Of a stretch of 64,000 nt of DNA, positions 19,257-29,636 are shown piece by piece. How positions within the stretch are numbered: position 1 is the stretch's first letter; the number at the start of each line of letters is the position of its first letter. The position numbers and the translations under genes were made by a program. Source of the DNA: Blastobasis lacticolella (Eukaryota > Arthropoda > Insecta > Lepidoptera > Blastobasidae); assembly GCA_905147135.1 (NCBI GenBank), contig LR990067.1, forward strand, positions 10,850,001 to 10,914,000, given 5' to 3'. The notes beneath the pieces are model-generated. The model was not told where the DNA came from, ran no database searches, and saw only the letters and a list, made by a program, of their open reading frames with translations.

Positions 19257-20249
19257 CATACATACATGTAGACTGTCACTCTGTCACAACTCTGTGTTCT
19301 AGAACATTAGGTGATCAAAGCCACCTTTGACAATAGCAGTAGTCATGAAGGGGTATTTAACAACGCAGCCACCGAGGGTCGCTACTACCACCGGGAGCTG
19401 CTTAGAAGCCCACCAGAAGCCCGCGTGTCGCCTCCATCGCCTCCTTCACCAGCACCCATGTGGCCGATGGATTGAGCCCTCTGCAACAAAGAAAATAAGA
19501 AACATAGTGAAGCCTTATAGGCACTAGAAACTAAAACACTCGGTGCAGCCTTATAGGCACTAATAAACATTGACTGCGCTATCTCAGTAGGCCTAGCATA
19601 AGTAGCTCTCGCGCGCGATTAGCGTGAAAAAACGCGACATAGGTATTGCTATCTCTTTCGTCTTATTATTGAGAGAAAGAGACAAACCCTCTCTTGCGGC
19701 GCGAACTTCGTCGCGGACACACTTGTGCTAGGGCCAGCACACGAACACGCCAGCAAGGCGCAATCCTGCACCGGCCAGGACATAGCCTGGCTGAAAAGAC
19801 GCACGGGCACGGGGTTAGCCCCAAAGACCCGCACCTGACTCCGCAGATAAGGAGCAGAAGACCCGTGTGTGTGCAGCCATCCACGTTATATTAAAAAAGG
19901 AAACAAAACATATATTTTTATGCTATTCATTAACTAACGAGCAGACAGCCCAGCTGATTGGATATATAGATTGTGACTTCAACTGTGAGCAGGCTCCTTC
20001 TATGCCCTCAATGTAAACTTCGTTGATCAGCACCTATTAAAAATGGCGTTTGAAAAATTGGCTACAACTACAAGACAAAAATATGCTAAAATGTCATTGG
20101 CTCACTAGAGCACAGTAAGTTATTCTATAGCACAAGTCAAGTGCTGTTACTACGCCTTTCAACTTTCAAACTTGTTTGCATTTAAAATAGGTTTCCTGTT
20201 TCGGGGGTATTGGACTTCTAATAGAAACAATTTATTCAAGTATAAAAAA

Positions 20250-20480
20250 TATAATCATCTTGGCGTTCATGTCCCGGTTGTGCTTTCGCGTACGAAGGGC
20301 CGGGGCCCGCCTTGACCATGGTGTAGGATTTGGCAGATTAGATAATTACAGTGGAGTGGTTTAAAAAAGATAATCATCTTGGTGTTAATATCCCCGTTGT
20401 CCTCACGGACGCGAATGCCCGGGGTCTGCCTTTACAATGATGTAGGATTTGGCAAATCAGATAATTATAGTGGAGCAACT
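20250..20480 (-). repeat. Two SINE-A 3' fragments in a row
   Basis: ATAATCATCTTGGCGTTCAT at 20251 and ATAATCATCTTGGTGTTAAT at 20370 each begin a partial SINE-A. The second one continues after the SINE-B insertion at 20489-20731. Confidence 0.65.
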
Positions 20481-20488
20481 GCCACTTG

Positions 20489-20731
20489 TGGTGTGTGGTG
20501 CCGCCACCTTAAAGAATAGCACCACCCCATCTCTTCCCGTGGGTGTCGTAAGAGGCGACTAACAAATCCGAAAGGTGGGCAGCAGCATCTTTCTGGGTAG
20601 ATTTACATCAACTGCACTGCGATCTCCACCCGCCTGCCAAGCGTGGAGATTATGGCAATGACCTCCCCTTTCGTGGGAGAGGCCCGAAGTCCTGCAGTGG
20701 ACTGTTATGGGCTGTGACGATGACGATGATG
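20489..20731 (+). repeat. SINE-B (long-head form) inserted in SINE-A
   Basis: GTGGTGCCGCCACC, AATAGCACCACCCCATCTC, GAGGCGACTAACAAATCC and CTGGGTAGATTTACATCAAC mark the long-head form, seen also at 30315-30580 and 35310-35556. AACTGCCACTTG (20477-20488, 20732-20743) is an exact 12-bp duplication. Confidence 0.9.
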
Positions 20732-21058
20732 AACTGCCACTTGACCTCCGTGATCCTGTTAACGGAGGAACCTGACCAGATTGGATCATGGTTACACTTT
20801 AAGGCGTATGAATGTACAGGTTTCATCACCATGTTGAATACTAACCGGTGCTGTTACGGTGAGGGAAAACATCGTGATGAAACCACTCAATGTGTATCCG
20901 TGCTCCAATCTGGTCAGAGTTCCCCTGGTAGCAGGGTTACGGAGGTCAGATGACATTCATACTGTAATTATCCAATCTATCAAACCTTGGATCACGGTCA
21001 AGGCGGACTCCGGGCCCTAGTGCGCGAGAACACAACCGGGATATTAATGCCAATATGA
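20732..21058. repeat. Opposed SINE-A pieces
   Basis: Minus-oriented SINE-A (20732-20835: CTCCGTGATCCTGTTAACGG, GATTGGATCATGGTTACAC) meets plus-oriented SINE-A (20835-21058: ACTAACCGGTGCTGTTACGG to AATGCCAATATG). Confidence 0.65.
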
Positions 21059-21109
21059 ATATTTATTTATTTTATGAAATTAAAAATTCAGTATTTTTTT
21101 AATTATATG

Positions 21110-21240
21110 GGCTCTACCGAAAGCGACCAGCTCAAAAATGGGGAAAATCGGCGTCATGCATTAAAAGATTCAATTTTTCATGCCGAAAATCAAAATTGAA
21201 AACCGTTCGACTCGAGACGAGCTCTTCAAAAATAGTACAT
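21110..21240. repeat. MITE-2-like copy
   Basis: GGGCTCTACCG...CTCAAAAATGGGG and CGAGCTCTTCAAAAATAG ends enclose GGCGTCATGCATTAAAAG and TTTTTCATGCCGAAAATC. Confidence 0.5.
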
Positions 21241-21671
21241 TTATTCATCATAATCTATTGTAATAACTTGTCACAACTGATTTCAAATAGACAACCAGCC
21301 CTATCTGCCAGACTATCTATAGGTACTCGTACAATTTGCACTCTATTCGAATCCAAATATTGAATTTCGTGAATACCTACAGCGAAGCCGTAGATAGAAG
21401 TGCGTGTGTCCGTGTGTACGCACTGTGTGGCTAACTGTAAAACGCGCGGCAAGTTACCAGTTCCTTAACTTGTTTCTGGGTTGGGGCCATGAGGATGGCG
21501 GAGCGGATAAGCTAGGGAATTTTAGAATGGAATGGTATGGAATGGAATAGGATTGAATAACATTTATTCACAAACAACAACATATTAGAGGTATATTAGA
21601 CGCCTGTACAAAGGCGGGAAACCCATAATGCGCTGGCGTAAATTTTAATACAATGAATGAATGAATGAATG

Positions 21672-21785
21672 ATCGTGGACAAATTCACACAGCGCCATCT
21701 AGCCCCAAAGTAGGCAAAGCTGGTGTTATGGGTACTAGATAACTGATAAACTACTTATATACTTTTAAATACATACTTATTATAC
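21672..21785 (-). repeat. SINE-C 3' half
   Basis: AAATTCACACAGCGCCATCT, AGCCCCAAAGTAGGCAAAGC, GTACTAGATAACTGATAAAC. An AATGAATG run lies just before it. Confidence 0.6.
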
Positions 21786-22061
21786 AATACAATACAAAAA
21801 CTCTTTATTTGCACAATATATACATACATGGGATAAAATACATAATAGTAAGCAGTACAAAAGGCGGTCTTATCACCAGAGTGATCTGTTCCAGACAACC
21901 TTCCAATCTTACGGTTGATCCAAAGAAATCATCGAAGGCAAGGCCTTGAGAGACGCGACAATTGTGCCACTTAAGAAACAAATATGTTTAACTACCGACA
22001 GATAAACAGCTTACGTAGCCTACGTTTAACATGCTTTTTAATAATGTACAGTCAGGTGCCG

Positions 22062-22428
22062 GCGTGGAGTTAGCGAAACACGTTCGCGATCTCCACGCCA
22101 ACGAAATGAAAATTTTGCACTGGATGTGCGGACTTACGCAGCTCGATCGAGTACGTAATGAATACATCCGTGGCAGTCTTGGCGTGAGGGATCAAGTAGG
22201 CTCACCTGCCTGTAGGATACGTGGGAAAAAGGTGCCTGAACCTGCCGGTATCAGGAAAGAGGCCCCGTGGGCGACCCCAGAAGCGATGGATTGACATCGC
22301 TGAGTCGGATGCGAGAGCCAACGGCTTACGACGCGAGGATGCCGAAGACCGGGCGAAGTGGAGAAGAATGGGTAGGAAAGTGGAGCCTGGCAGAGGCCGG
22401 GATAAACGCAAGGACGATGATGATGATG
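22062..22428 (+). mobile_element. 5'-truncated LINE end with target duplication
   Basis: The upstream frame has EMKILHWMCGL and QLDRVRNEYIRGSLGV; after a frame change it has KCLNLPVSGKRPRGRP-like text (here RCLNLPVSGKRPRGRP), KRWIDIAESDARANGL and DRAKWRRMGRK, ending in GATGATGATGATGA. This is the C-terminal part of a non-LTR retrotransposon reverse-transcriptase protein. AGTCAGGTGCCG flanks it at 22050-22061 and 22429-22440. Confidence 0.85.
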
Positions 22429-23099
22429 AGTCAGGTGCCGAGTGAACGCAGTCCATGAAAAATGAAATTCAGTGATTTTTATAGAAAGACGTGTAGACGG
22501 ACGGCCTATCTGATGGAAAGGTCCACCTCTTTAGGAGCTACTGTGCCACAGACCGACACACAGAAACACAAACACACATGTCGAACTTATAACACCCCTC
22601 TTTATCGTCGGGGGTTGAAATAATCCTTACTATGGTGATACACCCGAAGCTCAAATGCCACTGGGAATGTCACTAGGAACCCAATTATATCGTAATAATG
22701 TAATCGTAGTGTATTGCAAAATTATCGTGTCGACGCGTCCTTTGTAATAAAGGTTTTCCTTCTTTCTCTTTCTCTATAAAAAAAAATACATTCCTCTGGC
22801 CCTCTCGCCCACTCTATGGCCCGCCGGGCCATCGGTGTCTCCCAAGATTGAACTCTGTCGGTTCAGACAGCCCGACTGCTGCTTGCGACATCCAGTCACA
22901 GTCGAATTAAGCCGTCGATAACTTCGGCGATTCCGGATAGAGATTGAAATAAGTTAAAAAATAACAACAATATATTTGGAATACTGTTTCTATTTTCATT
23001 TGTCATAGGTTCCTTATTAAACATAGTTCTAGTAGGTAGTAATTGTTATTGGAATTAAATAATGGAAAATAATAGTGGGTCTGATACGTGATCGAGAGG

Positions 23100-23354
23100 T
23101 AGAGCTCGTCTAGTCTAAGATGACACGCCCCACTACTTAGGTAGTTGATTTCGATGTGTGAGTGCAAATATTGATAACGACACTTCATCTGTGTGGGAGC
23201 CAATGAACGACGCGAGCTCCTACGTTTGAATCTCACCGGCAACTGAATGACCAATTATAACAGCATTTGTATATGTATTGCGTCCATATTTTAAACTTGC
23301 TTGTGTGCGTTAATGCGATAGTGGGGCGCGTCATTTTAGATTAGACGAGCTCTA
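23100..23354 (+). mobile_element. MITE-1 copy e (TA-flanked)
   Basis: TA is at 23100-23101 and 23353-23354, with the same short-form centre as copies a and b. A SINE-A fragment begins directly after it. Confidence 0.85.
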
Positions 23355-23453
23355 CATTAGTTGAACACTAACCGATGCTCTAGTGGTGAGGGAAAACATC
23401 GTGATTAACCTGCACATTCAGGCGACTGAATGTGTAATCATGATCCAATCTGA

Positions 23454-23612
23454 GGGCCTATCGGCTATCTCAGTGGACACCTGAATTTGACATAAAAAAA
23501 TCTGACACTACTCTAATTTGGTAGACGCTATTGCCAGTTTTCAACGTAGATGACGTGGTGTAGAATTATCTAGTGTCAAATACAGTTGTCAACTGAGTTA
23601 GCCAATAGCCCC
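23454..23612. mobile_element. MITE-4 (159 bp, long terminal inverted repeats)
   Basis: GGGCCTATCGGCTATCTCAG at the left matches the reverse complement of the right end (CTGAGTTAGCCAATAGCCCC) with few mismatches, and pairing continues through TTTGACA for roughly 38 bp. No coding capacity. Possible 3-bp duplication CTG. Confidence 0.75.
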
Positions 23613-23740
23613 GCTGGCCAGGTAACCCAGATAACAGGGTCCTGGAGGTTAGACGGCAGTCGCTGTACTGTTACCAGATCTACCAAATCCTGGGTCATGG
23701 TGAAGACCCCGGGCCCTTGCACGCGAAAGCGCGATCAGTA

Positions 23741-23956
23741 AGCTAATTACGTAACGCTGTTGCCAACAATTCTCTGATTTCAATGATTGAAATTGTTACC
23801 TTTGCGATTCCGTATCATCGATTTCATGGGTTCAGTTGCTAACAAAGTTCCATTGCAATGAATTGAAACTATTAAATCGATCATACGTAATTGCAAAAGT
23901 AACAATTTCAATTATTGAAATCAGAGAATTGTTGGCAACAGAGTTACGTATTAGCC
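23741..23956. mobile_element. MITE-5 (216 bp, about 62-bp inverted repeats, TA-flanked)
   Basis: The left arm contains CTGTTGCCAACAATTCTCTG and TTGAAATTGTTAC; the right arm is nearly its exact reverse complement (GTAACAATTTCAATTATTG, CAGAGAATTGTTGGCAACAG). TA lies at 23739-23740 and 23957-23958. Confidence 0.85.
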
Positions 23957-24022
23957 TACGGGATATTGACGTCAAGATGGCCATTTATAAGTATTATTAC
24001 TAAAGTTTATTGTACACTATAC

Positions 24023-24288
24023 CTTGGCCGTGTGGTGTCCGGCCGAGTGGAATAGCACCAACCCCTTACACTCGTGGGTGTCGTACAAGGCGACTAATGT
24101 TTTCGAGGCAAAAGATCTAGAGTCTCCGTAGACTGGAAAAGTGGCAGCATTTTGCATTGTCATATTTATAACACTGCGATCGCCAACCCGCCAGCCGAGC
24201 GTGGAGATTATGGCAATAATCTCCCCTTTCGTGGGGGAGGCCCTAAGTCCTGCAGTGGACTGTTATGGGCTGTGATGATGATGATGGA
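24023..24288 (+). repeat. SINE-B copy
   Basis: GGCCGTGTGGTGTCCGGCCG, AATAGCACCAACCCCTTACA, AAGATCTAGAGTCTCCGTAG, CTGCAGTGGACTGTTATGGG and a GATGATGATGG tail. Confidence 0.75.
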
Positions 24289-24584
24289 TTCTGGATTACG
24301 GTCAAGGCGAACGCTCGCGCTGTGAAACAACCTGGATATTGACGCAAATATGATATTTTTTTTAGTATTATTACTATAGTGATTAGTATAATAATATACT
24401 ATATGTACTACAGTTTAATATACACTAGGTGCAGTCGGAATCCCAAGTCGTGGCGAGTGAAAGAAAACGCACGCAGATGCATATTTTTAATCCTAAATTA
24501 TTACTACTCAGTACCAAACATAGAGCTGCTATTGCCTAAGATTAATGTTTTATTTTATTTTTCGTGTTACTATTTGTTACTGGA

Positions 24585-24710
24585 GGACCCGGCGCGACTT
24601 CATTCGCGTGACATCCTACTCTTACTCTACCCTACCCTACTTCTACACCTAGCCTACATCTATACTACACCAACAGCCTTAGATTATGTGACTCTTCCTT
24701 AAATGAACTC
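24585..24710 (+). repeat. Repeat J (GGCGCGACTTCATTCGCG-type)
   Basis: ACCCGGCGCGACTTCATTCG and CTACTCTTACTCTACCC. Related sequence is at 27955-28165 (reverse), 34480-34640 (reverse), 44955-45170 and 62030-62245 (reverse). Confidence 0.5.
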
Positions 24711-24799
24711 TTGTACTGTTAATGGACTGTGTTTGCAATTAAATTTGATTATAATGCATTGAAATTAAAATTAAAACAATGAAAGGCGATCTATCCACG

Positions 24800-24890
24800 G
24801 CTGAGTGCTGCTTGCGAGTGGGGGTCCGCGGGACGGGGGCCGCGGCCGTGGACAGCGCGAGTTGCGGGTCACGTGACCCTTCGTATTTCC
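24800..24890. other. GC-rich patch
   Basis: GGGGTCCGCGGGACGGGGGCC and GCGGCCGTGGACAGCGCG. CCACGGC near 24796 and GCCGTGG near 24846 are complementary. Identity unknown. Confidence 0.4.
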
Positions 24891-24899
24891 AACACCTAC

Positions 24900-25000
24900 T
24901 TTAGAAAGAAAGAAAATATTTATTACAAAGGACGCCACAACATGATAATTTACATTTAACACAAAACAAAAAAGTACATAAAACGAGGAACTTTACTCCT
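24900..25000 (+). repeat. Repeat L
   Basis: GAAAGAAAGAAAATATTTAT, TACAAAGGACGCCACAACAT and TTTACATTTAACAC, shared with 40335-40445, where the GAAA run is longer. Confidence 0.6.
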
Positions 25001-25169
25001 ACCTACCTTATTTTTCTTATTGCTTATAAAGCTTCCTCTTGAATCACTCTAACCTAACTTCCGCCTATCCCACACCTATTTTACCCCTTTTTGCACTTCC
25101 ACACATCTGTGTATGTGTGTCACACATCAAACTTATAACACCCCTCTTTTTTCGTAGGGTTTTTTAAAA

Positions 25170-25955
25170 TATTTGTTTAAGGAGCTTTGTCTGAAGACAA
25201 TGTCACTCCATTGTTATATACAAGTCAACAAATACAAAATAATATTAATTTTAAATATTATAATAATAAATTAAGACTTCACTTTTAATATTAGTAAGGT
25301 TAAGTAAGGTTTTTTTGTTGTTTATTGTAGGTACCTCTTTCTACATTTTGTTGCTTTAATTGTAAATAACTATTATGTTGATATTGTTTTAAAACTTTCG
25401 TGGTTATTCACTACACTTTTATCGCAAATGGTAAAAACAATACTAAATGTGGTAATAAACCCGTGTAAGAAATAATATTTGCAATGAAAGTGTAGATATT
25501 GCTGTTTCGAATGAAACACACATAAAACACTCACAAAAATAACAAACAAACCGCTCCAACATGTCTTACCAGCTCCATACAGTGCTGGACGAATGCATTC
25601 CATCTCAGCCCGCGGCAATAAGGCTGGATTTGCGTGGCTGGGTGAGTCGCGGTCGCACGCTGGATTCTGACTGTTCTGGTTTTGACTAGACTCTTTTTAA
25701 CCGCTGACGAAAAACAGGAGTGTGATGAGTTTGAGGTGTGTCTGTATATGTGTGAAGGTGTGTGTACTGTGGCATCGGAGCTAGGCGAACGGATGGACAG
25801 TTTTGGATGCGGGTTTGTCTATTTGAAAGCAAGCGATTTTATTTTATAGTAAGTAACGATTAGTGTCAACTCTCTCGCTGGCTCCTATGCAGAAGTCTAT
25901 AAGCGACAGGTATCGAAGAGAGCGTGTACATAATACGGTGTTACAAACATATCTG
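25170..25955. other. No gene recognised
   Basis: AT-rich at 25170-25470; otherwise short frames without motifs. Confidence 0.4.
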
Positions 25956-26229
25956 ACCCATTTTCCAAACTACTAAATCGATTTCAATTATACAAAGCAA
26001 TGATAAGAACGATATCGATTAAAACCGCTTCCAAATACTGAAAACTCCATCAAATTCAGCCCATCCGTTCGGCAGCTACGACTTCAGACTGATACCTAGC
26101 TACACAACTACAACGAAACTTACACACGTCATAACTAGCGTCTTCTTGTGTAGGGAGATAATTTTTTTAAACTGTTAATTAGGTAAATTTTTAACTTAAA
26201 TGTTAGATAGGTTGAAGTGTGCGGTCAAG

Positions 26230-26700
26230 ACGTCCCTCGAAATTGCTCTATTGAGAAGATGACTAACTAAGAAAATGACCTGCCTCACCAAAAGGGGGTT
26301 TCCTTTTGGCGAGGCAGGTAATTTTCTTAATAGGTAAATTTCGAGGGTTGTCATATTCTTTCATCTTTTTATATTGCGACAGCTATTCCAAGTACTTCAA
26401 GTACTTAATAATTGTACTATCACAGGAGTTCAGTATGTACTTGCATATATGTACTTGTGATAGTACAATATTATGATAGATACTTGAGGGTCTGATGATG
26501 GAGTCAGGAGGTCGACAGTGCACCTCTTCAACAGTTACTAGTAAACATGTCGAGTTTGGACTCATTTGACGAGTTTTGGCGAGTTCTACATATACGCTGT
26601 CTCAATATAAAAAGATGACCGAACCAGAAAATGACCTCCCTCGAAATTGACCTATTGAGAAGATGACTAACTCAGATAATGACCTGCCTGCCAAAAGGGA
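26230..26700. mobile_element. Composite inverted-repeat element
   Basis: A segment with CCTCGAAATTGCTCTATTGA, GAAGATGACTAACTAAG and CCTGCCTCACCAAAAGG is followed at once by its reversed relative (CCTTTTGGCGAGGCAGG, AATTTCGAGGG, CATCTTTTTATATTG). After about 200 bp a third, plus-oriented relative appears (ATATAAAAAGATGACCG, CCCTCGAAATTGACCTATTG, CCTGCCTGCCAAAAGGG). No coding sequence. Confidence 0.7.
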
Positions 26701-26714
26701 GTTTTTGCATTGTA

Positions 26715-26775
26715 TTGTAAACAGCCACTAAGGTGACAAACAAGCTTACGGCCCGCCTGATGGTAAGCCCATGCT
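26715..26775 (-). repeat. Family D fragment
   Basis: CACTAAGGTGACAAACAAGC, TTACGGCCCGCCTGATGG. Only the 3' end of the family is present. Confidence 0.55.
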
Positions 26776-26834
26776 GCAATCCTAGACAGATACCTACACA
26801 AATACACAGGAACACACATCTTTGCTTTAGGCCC

Positions 26835-27050
26835 CTATGTGCAAGGGCCTGGGGTCCGCCTCCGCCATGATCCAGAATTTAGCAGATCAGGTTGAACACA
26901 GTGGTGCATGATGATCATGATTGTTTTCCTCGCCGTAAGAGCATCGGTTAGTGTTCAGCTAATGTACATAACTCAGAAAAGAGTCATTGGTACATGGCCG
27001 CAGTGGGATTCGAACCCGGTACCTCGGGATACGAGTCGGGGCCCTATCGA
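26835..27050 (-). repeat. SINE-A with internal deletion
   Basis: GGGCCTGGGGTCCGCC..., AGCAGATCAGG, then a jump to GTTTTCCTCGCCGTAAGAGC and GGGATTCGAACCCGGTACCT. The middle third is missing. Confidence 0.65.
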
Positions 27051-27059
27051 TGCACATTG

Positions 27060-27940
27060 AAACATATAGTACATTAAAGCTGTAAGACCATTATAATCTT
27101 ATGAATGCAATAAATACATTGACGATTGACTATTGATATACAAACGTCAAACTTATAACACCCGTAATTTTGCATCAGGTACTAAAACTGGTTAAAACCC
27201 AAACCACCCATAACCTCCCTTGCCCCGCAACATATCCTGTAATACTGCTCATAATCTGAACATTATTGCGAACGGACGTTTGATCTGAACTCGCATTCCG
27301 ATTCAGACTTCTGAATTGTTACCTAGGGTTTACAGATGCTAGACTTTGGGTCTTATTAAAGGCTAGGTTTCAATGAATGCGTGATTAAAGTTTACCCTTT
27401 TGTGTGGATTTGTGAGGATTTTCTTCCATTGTTGTTCTGTTTGTTTAGAATATACATAGTATATCCCTCCGCTCTCTCATACCTTCGTCAACGTTTCCAA
27501 TTTTCCTGGTCGCAAGACAAGCTCTGTCGATCCTCCGTTAAGTCGAACTTAGACATACTACCACACCGATTCACCTACCTAACACACCGATTTCTTCTCC
27601 TACTCATTCATTGTCCATGCGGCAAGATTATGATACTCTCTTCCGCATGAAATACGGGACTCTATTTCATCTTCAGGAAACGATAAAAAGAGCACTACCT
27701 TTCTCCATCTGTCTAATATATGTATGTATATGTGTGTGTGTGTACGTATTTGTATGTACGTATATGTATTTGTTTTTAATGTATGAATATCGGCATGTAT
27801 AGTATAGGCTTTTATTAATTAAGCATAATTTTTTCCTACAGTGCACGTCTTAACTGCATTCTCTGCGATTTCTGCTGTAGGCCTGCTCGAAGAATATTTT
27901 TTATTGAAATAAGTTGGCCTGTTGTGTTTGATATATTCTG
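27060..27940. other. No gene recognised
   Basis: A TG/TA-rich run (TATATGTGTGTGTGTGTACG) is at about 27727-27746. Reading frames here show no domain that I recognise. Confidence 0.4.
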
Positions 27941-27954
27941 TCATATAATTTTGT

Positions 27955-28165
27955 AACAATCTTGTGCACAATAAATCGTTAAATAAATAAATAACAGAAC
28001 AAATCGCTTTCCGCCCTTTGTCCCTATGTATCGCAACGCAACTGATTTTAAGCAGTTCTCAACAATAGATAGAGTGATATAAGAGGAAGGTTTATAAGCA
28101 AGAAAAAGGGTGGGTAGGGGTAAAATAGGTGTACGCGAACGAAGTCGCGCCGGGTCCACTAGTAC
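27955..28165 (-). repeat. Repeat J, reverse
   Basis: AACAATAGATAGAGTGATAT, AAGAGGAAGGTTTATAAGC, GGGGTAAAATAGG, ACGCGAACGAAGTCGCGCCG. Confidence 0.55.
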
Positions 28166-28242
28166 TTACTGTAATAAAACGAAGGTGTCTGACTGGTCTT
28201 GCATAATTTTCAATAATTATTATTTACTGTAGGTATTCATCT

Positions 28243-28505
28243 CATTGGCCGTGTGGTGTCCGGCAGAGTAGAATAGCACCAACCCCTTACACTAATGGGT
28301 GTCGTACAAGGCGACTAATGTTTTCGAGGCAAAAGATCAAGAGTCTAAGTAGTCTGGAAAGTGGGCAACAGCATTTTCCATTGCTATATTTCAAGACTGC
28401 GATCTCCAACCCGCCTGCCAAGCGTGGAGATTATAGCAATAACCTCTTCTTTCGTGGGAGAGGCCCTAAGTCCTGCGCTGGACTGTTACGGGCTGTGATG
28501 ATGAT
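28243..28505 (+). repeat. SINE-B copy
   Basis: TGGCCGTGTGGTGTCCGGCA, ACAAGGCGACTAATGTTTTC, CTCCAACCCGCCTGCCAAGC, CTGTTACGGGCTGTGATGAT. Confidence 0.75.
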
Positions 28506-28524
28506 GTACTCACCTCACGTACTG

Positions 28525-28668
28525 GAAGACGCAGCGTGGGTAGGCCTCCTAAAGGTGGACCGACGACCTGGTAAAGATCACAGGTAGCAGATGCGGAAGG
28601 CATCTCCGGGGATCTCTGGGGGAGGCCTATGCCCAAGTAGTGGGTGTCTTTCGGCTGTTATGATGAGG
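28525..28668 (+). pseudogene. RTE-type LINE end, degraded
   Basis: GTGGGTAGGCCTCCTAAAGG, GTGGACCGACGACCTGG and GCCTATGCCCA are related to the intact fragment at 8961-9106, but deletions (AGATGCGGAAGGCATC region) break the frame. Confidence 0.7.
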
Positions 28669-28869
28669 GGAAATATAGTGTACGCGAACGAAGTCGCGCC
28701 GGGTCTGAACGAAAACGAAGGTGTCTGGTTGGTCTTACGTAATTTTTAATAATTATAATATATTTAAGTCATCTTAGATTAAGGATATAATGTGCCGTCT
28801 ATGTCTATGTTATAGTGTCGGTGGTAAATAGAGACTGCGCTCTACAAAGCCGAGCTACCAGATTAGCAT

Positions 28870-28985
28870 TATTTACTGTCTACAACTCCAGCCCGCCTGC
28901 CAACCGTGGAGATTATGACAATAACCTCCCCTTTTGTGGGAGAGGCCCTTAGTGCTGCAGTAAACTGTTGTGGGCTGTCATGATG
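28870..28985 (+). repeat. SINE-B 3' half
   Basis: AACTCCAGCCCGCCTGCCAA, GTGGAGATTATGACAATAACC, GGGAGAGGCCC, tail GATGATGACT-like. Confidence 0.6.
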
Positions 28986-28999
28986 ACTGCTGACATTTG

Positions 29000-29630
29000 T
29001 AATTGTAGACTACATATGTACACATCGGCGGTAAATACAAATACAAATACTTTATTAGTAACACACGTCAAAGTGGCAAGTTGGTACCTAAAGTAGGGCC
29101 AATTTAATAGGTCACATTTGACACCTGTCTCCATTTCCTTATGTCCACGACATAAAGTTCATTTTATATTAGGCGCAACGGCGCGACCGCGAAACTGAAC
29201 TTTATTTCATGGACGCAGGGAAATAATGACAGCAATCAAACGTGACCTATTAAACTGGCCCTACTTTAGGAAGTATCTTTATACGAAACACATTACAATT
29301 CATTATAATTTACAATGTCGACGCCGTGGACTAAACTAAATTATTCATAACAAAATATAAAAATGACATAATTTCAAATTATTAAAAATCATTCACAATA
29401 ATTAAATCATACGCAATACAATAATAAAATGTCATAGTTTCAGTTATTAATGTCATAAACAGGTAAAATTGTTTTCAATTCATTTTACACTATGTGGAGG
29501 CAATTTCCAATCTACAAATTCGTCAAAGTCATAGAAACAATGTTCTAATAGCCAATGCTTTAATTTTATTTGGATTTAAATATGTTGACGGTAGTAGCAT
29601 TTCTAACGTTCGTAACGTTGATAACGTAAA
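29000..29630. other. No gene recognised; local inverted similarity
   Basis: AGTAGGGCCAATTTAATAGG and GTCACATTTGA near 29092-29122 recur inverted near 29240-29275 (GTGACCTATTAAACTGG, CCCTACTT), and CATAAAGTTCATTTTA recurs inverted near 29195. This resembles a MITE with ends about 150 bp apart. Confidence 0.45.
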
Positions 29631-29636
29631 GACAGT

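Larger units (their letters stand above)
23355..23980 (+). repeat. SINE-A copy carrying two MITE insertions
   Basis: Host blocks: TTGAACACTAACCGATGCTC, CAGGCGACTGAATGTGTAAT, ATCCAATCTG; after MITE-4 CAGGTAACCCAGATAACAGG, GGTTAGACGGCAGTCGC, GGGCCCTTGCACGCGAAAGC; after MITE-5 CGGGATATTGACGTCAAGATG. The order is intact apart from the two inserts. Confidence 0.8.

Noticed and set aside
24379..24702. 107-codon plus-strand frame
   Set aside because: Low-complexity AT-rich translation and overlap with repeat J.
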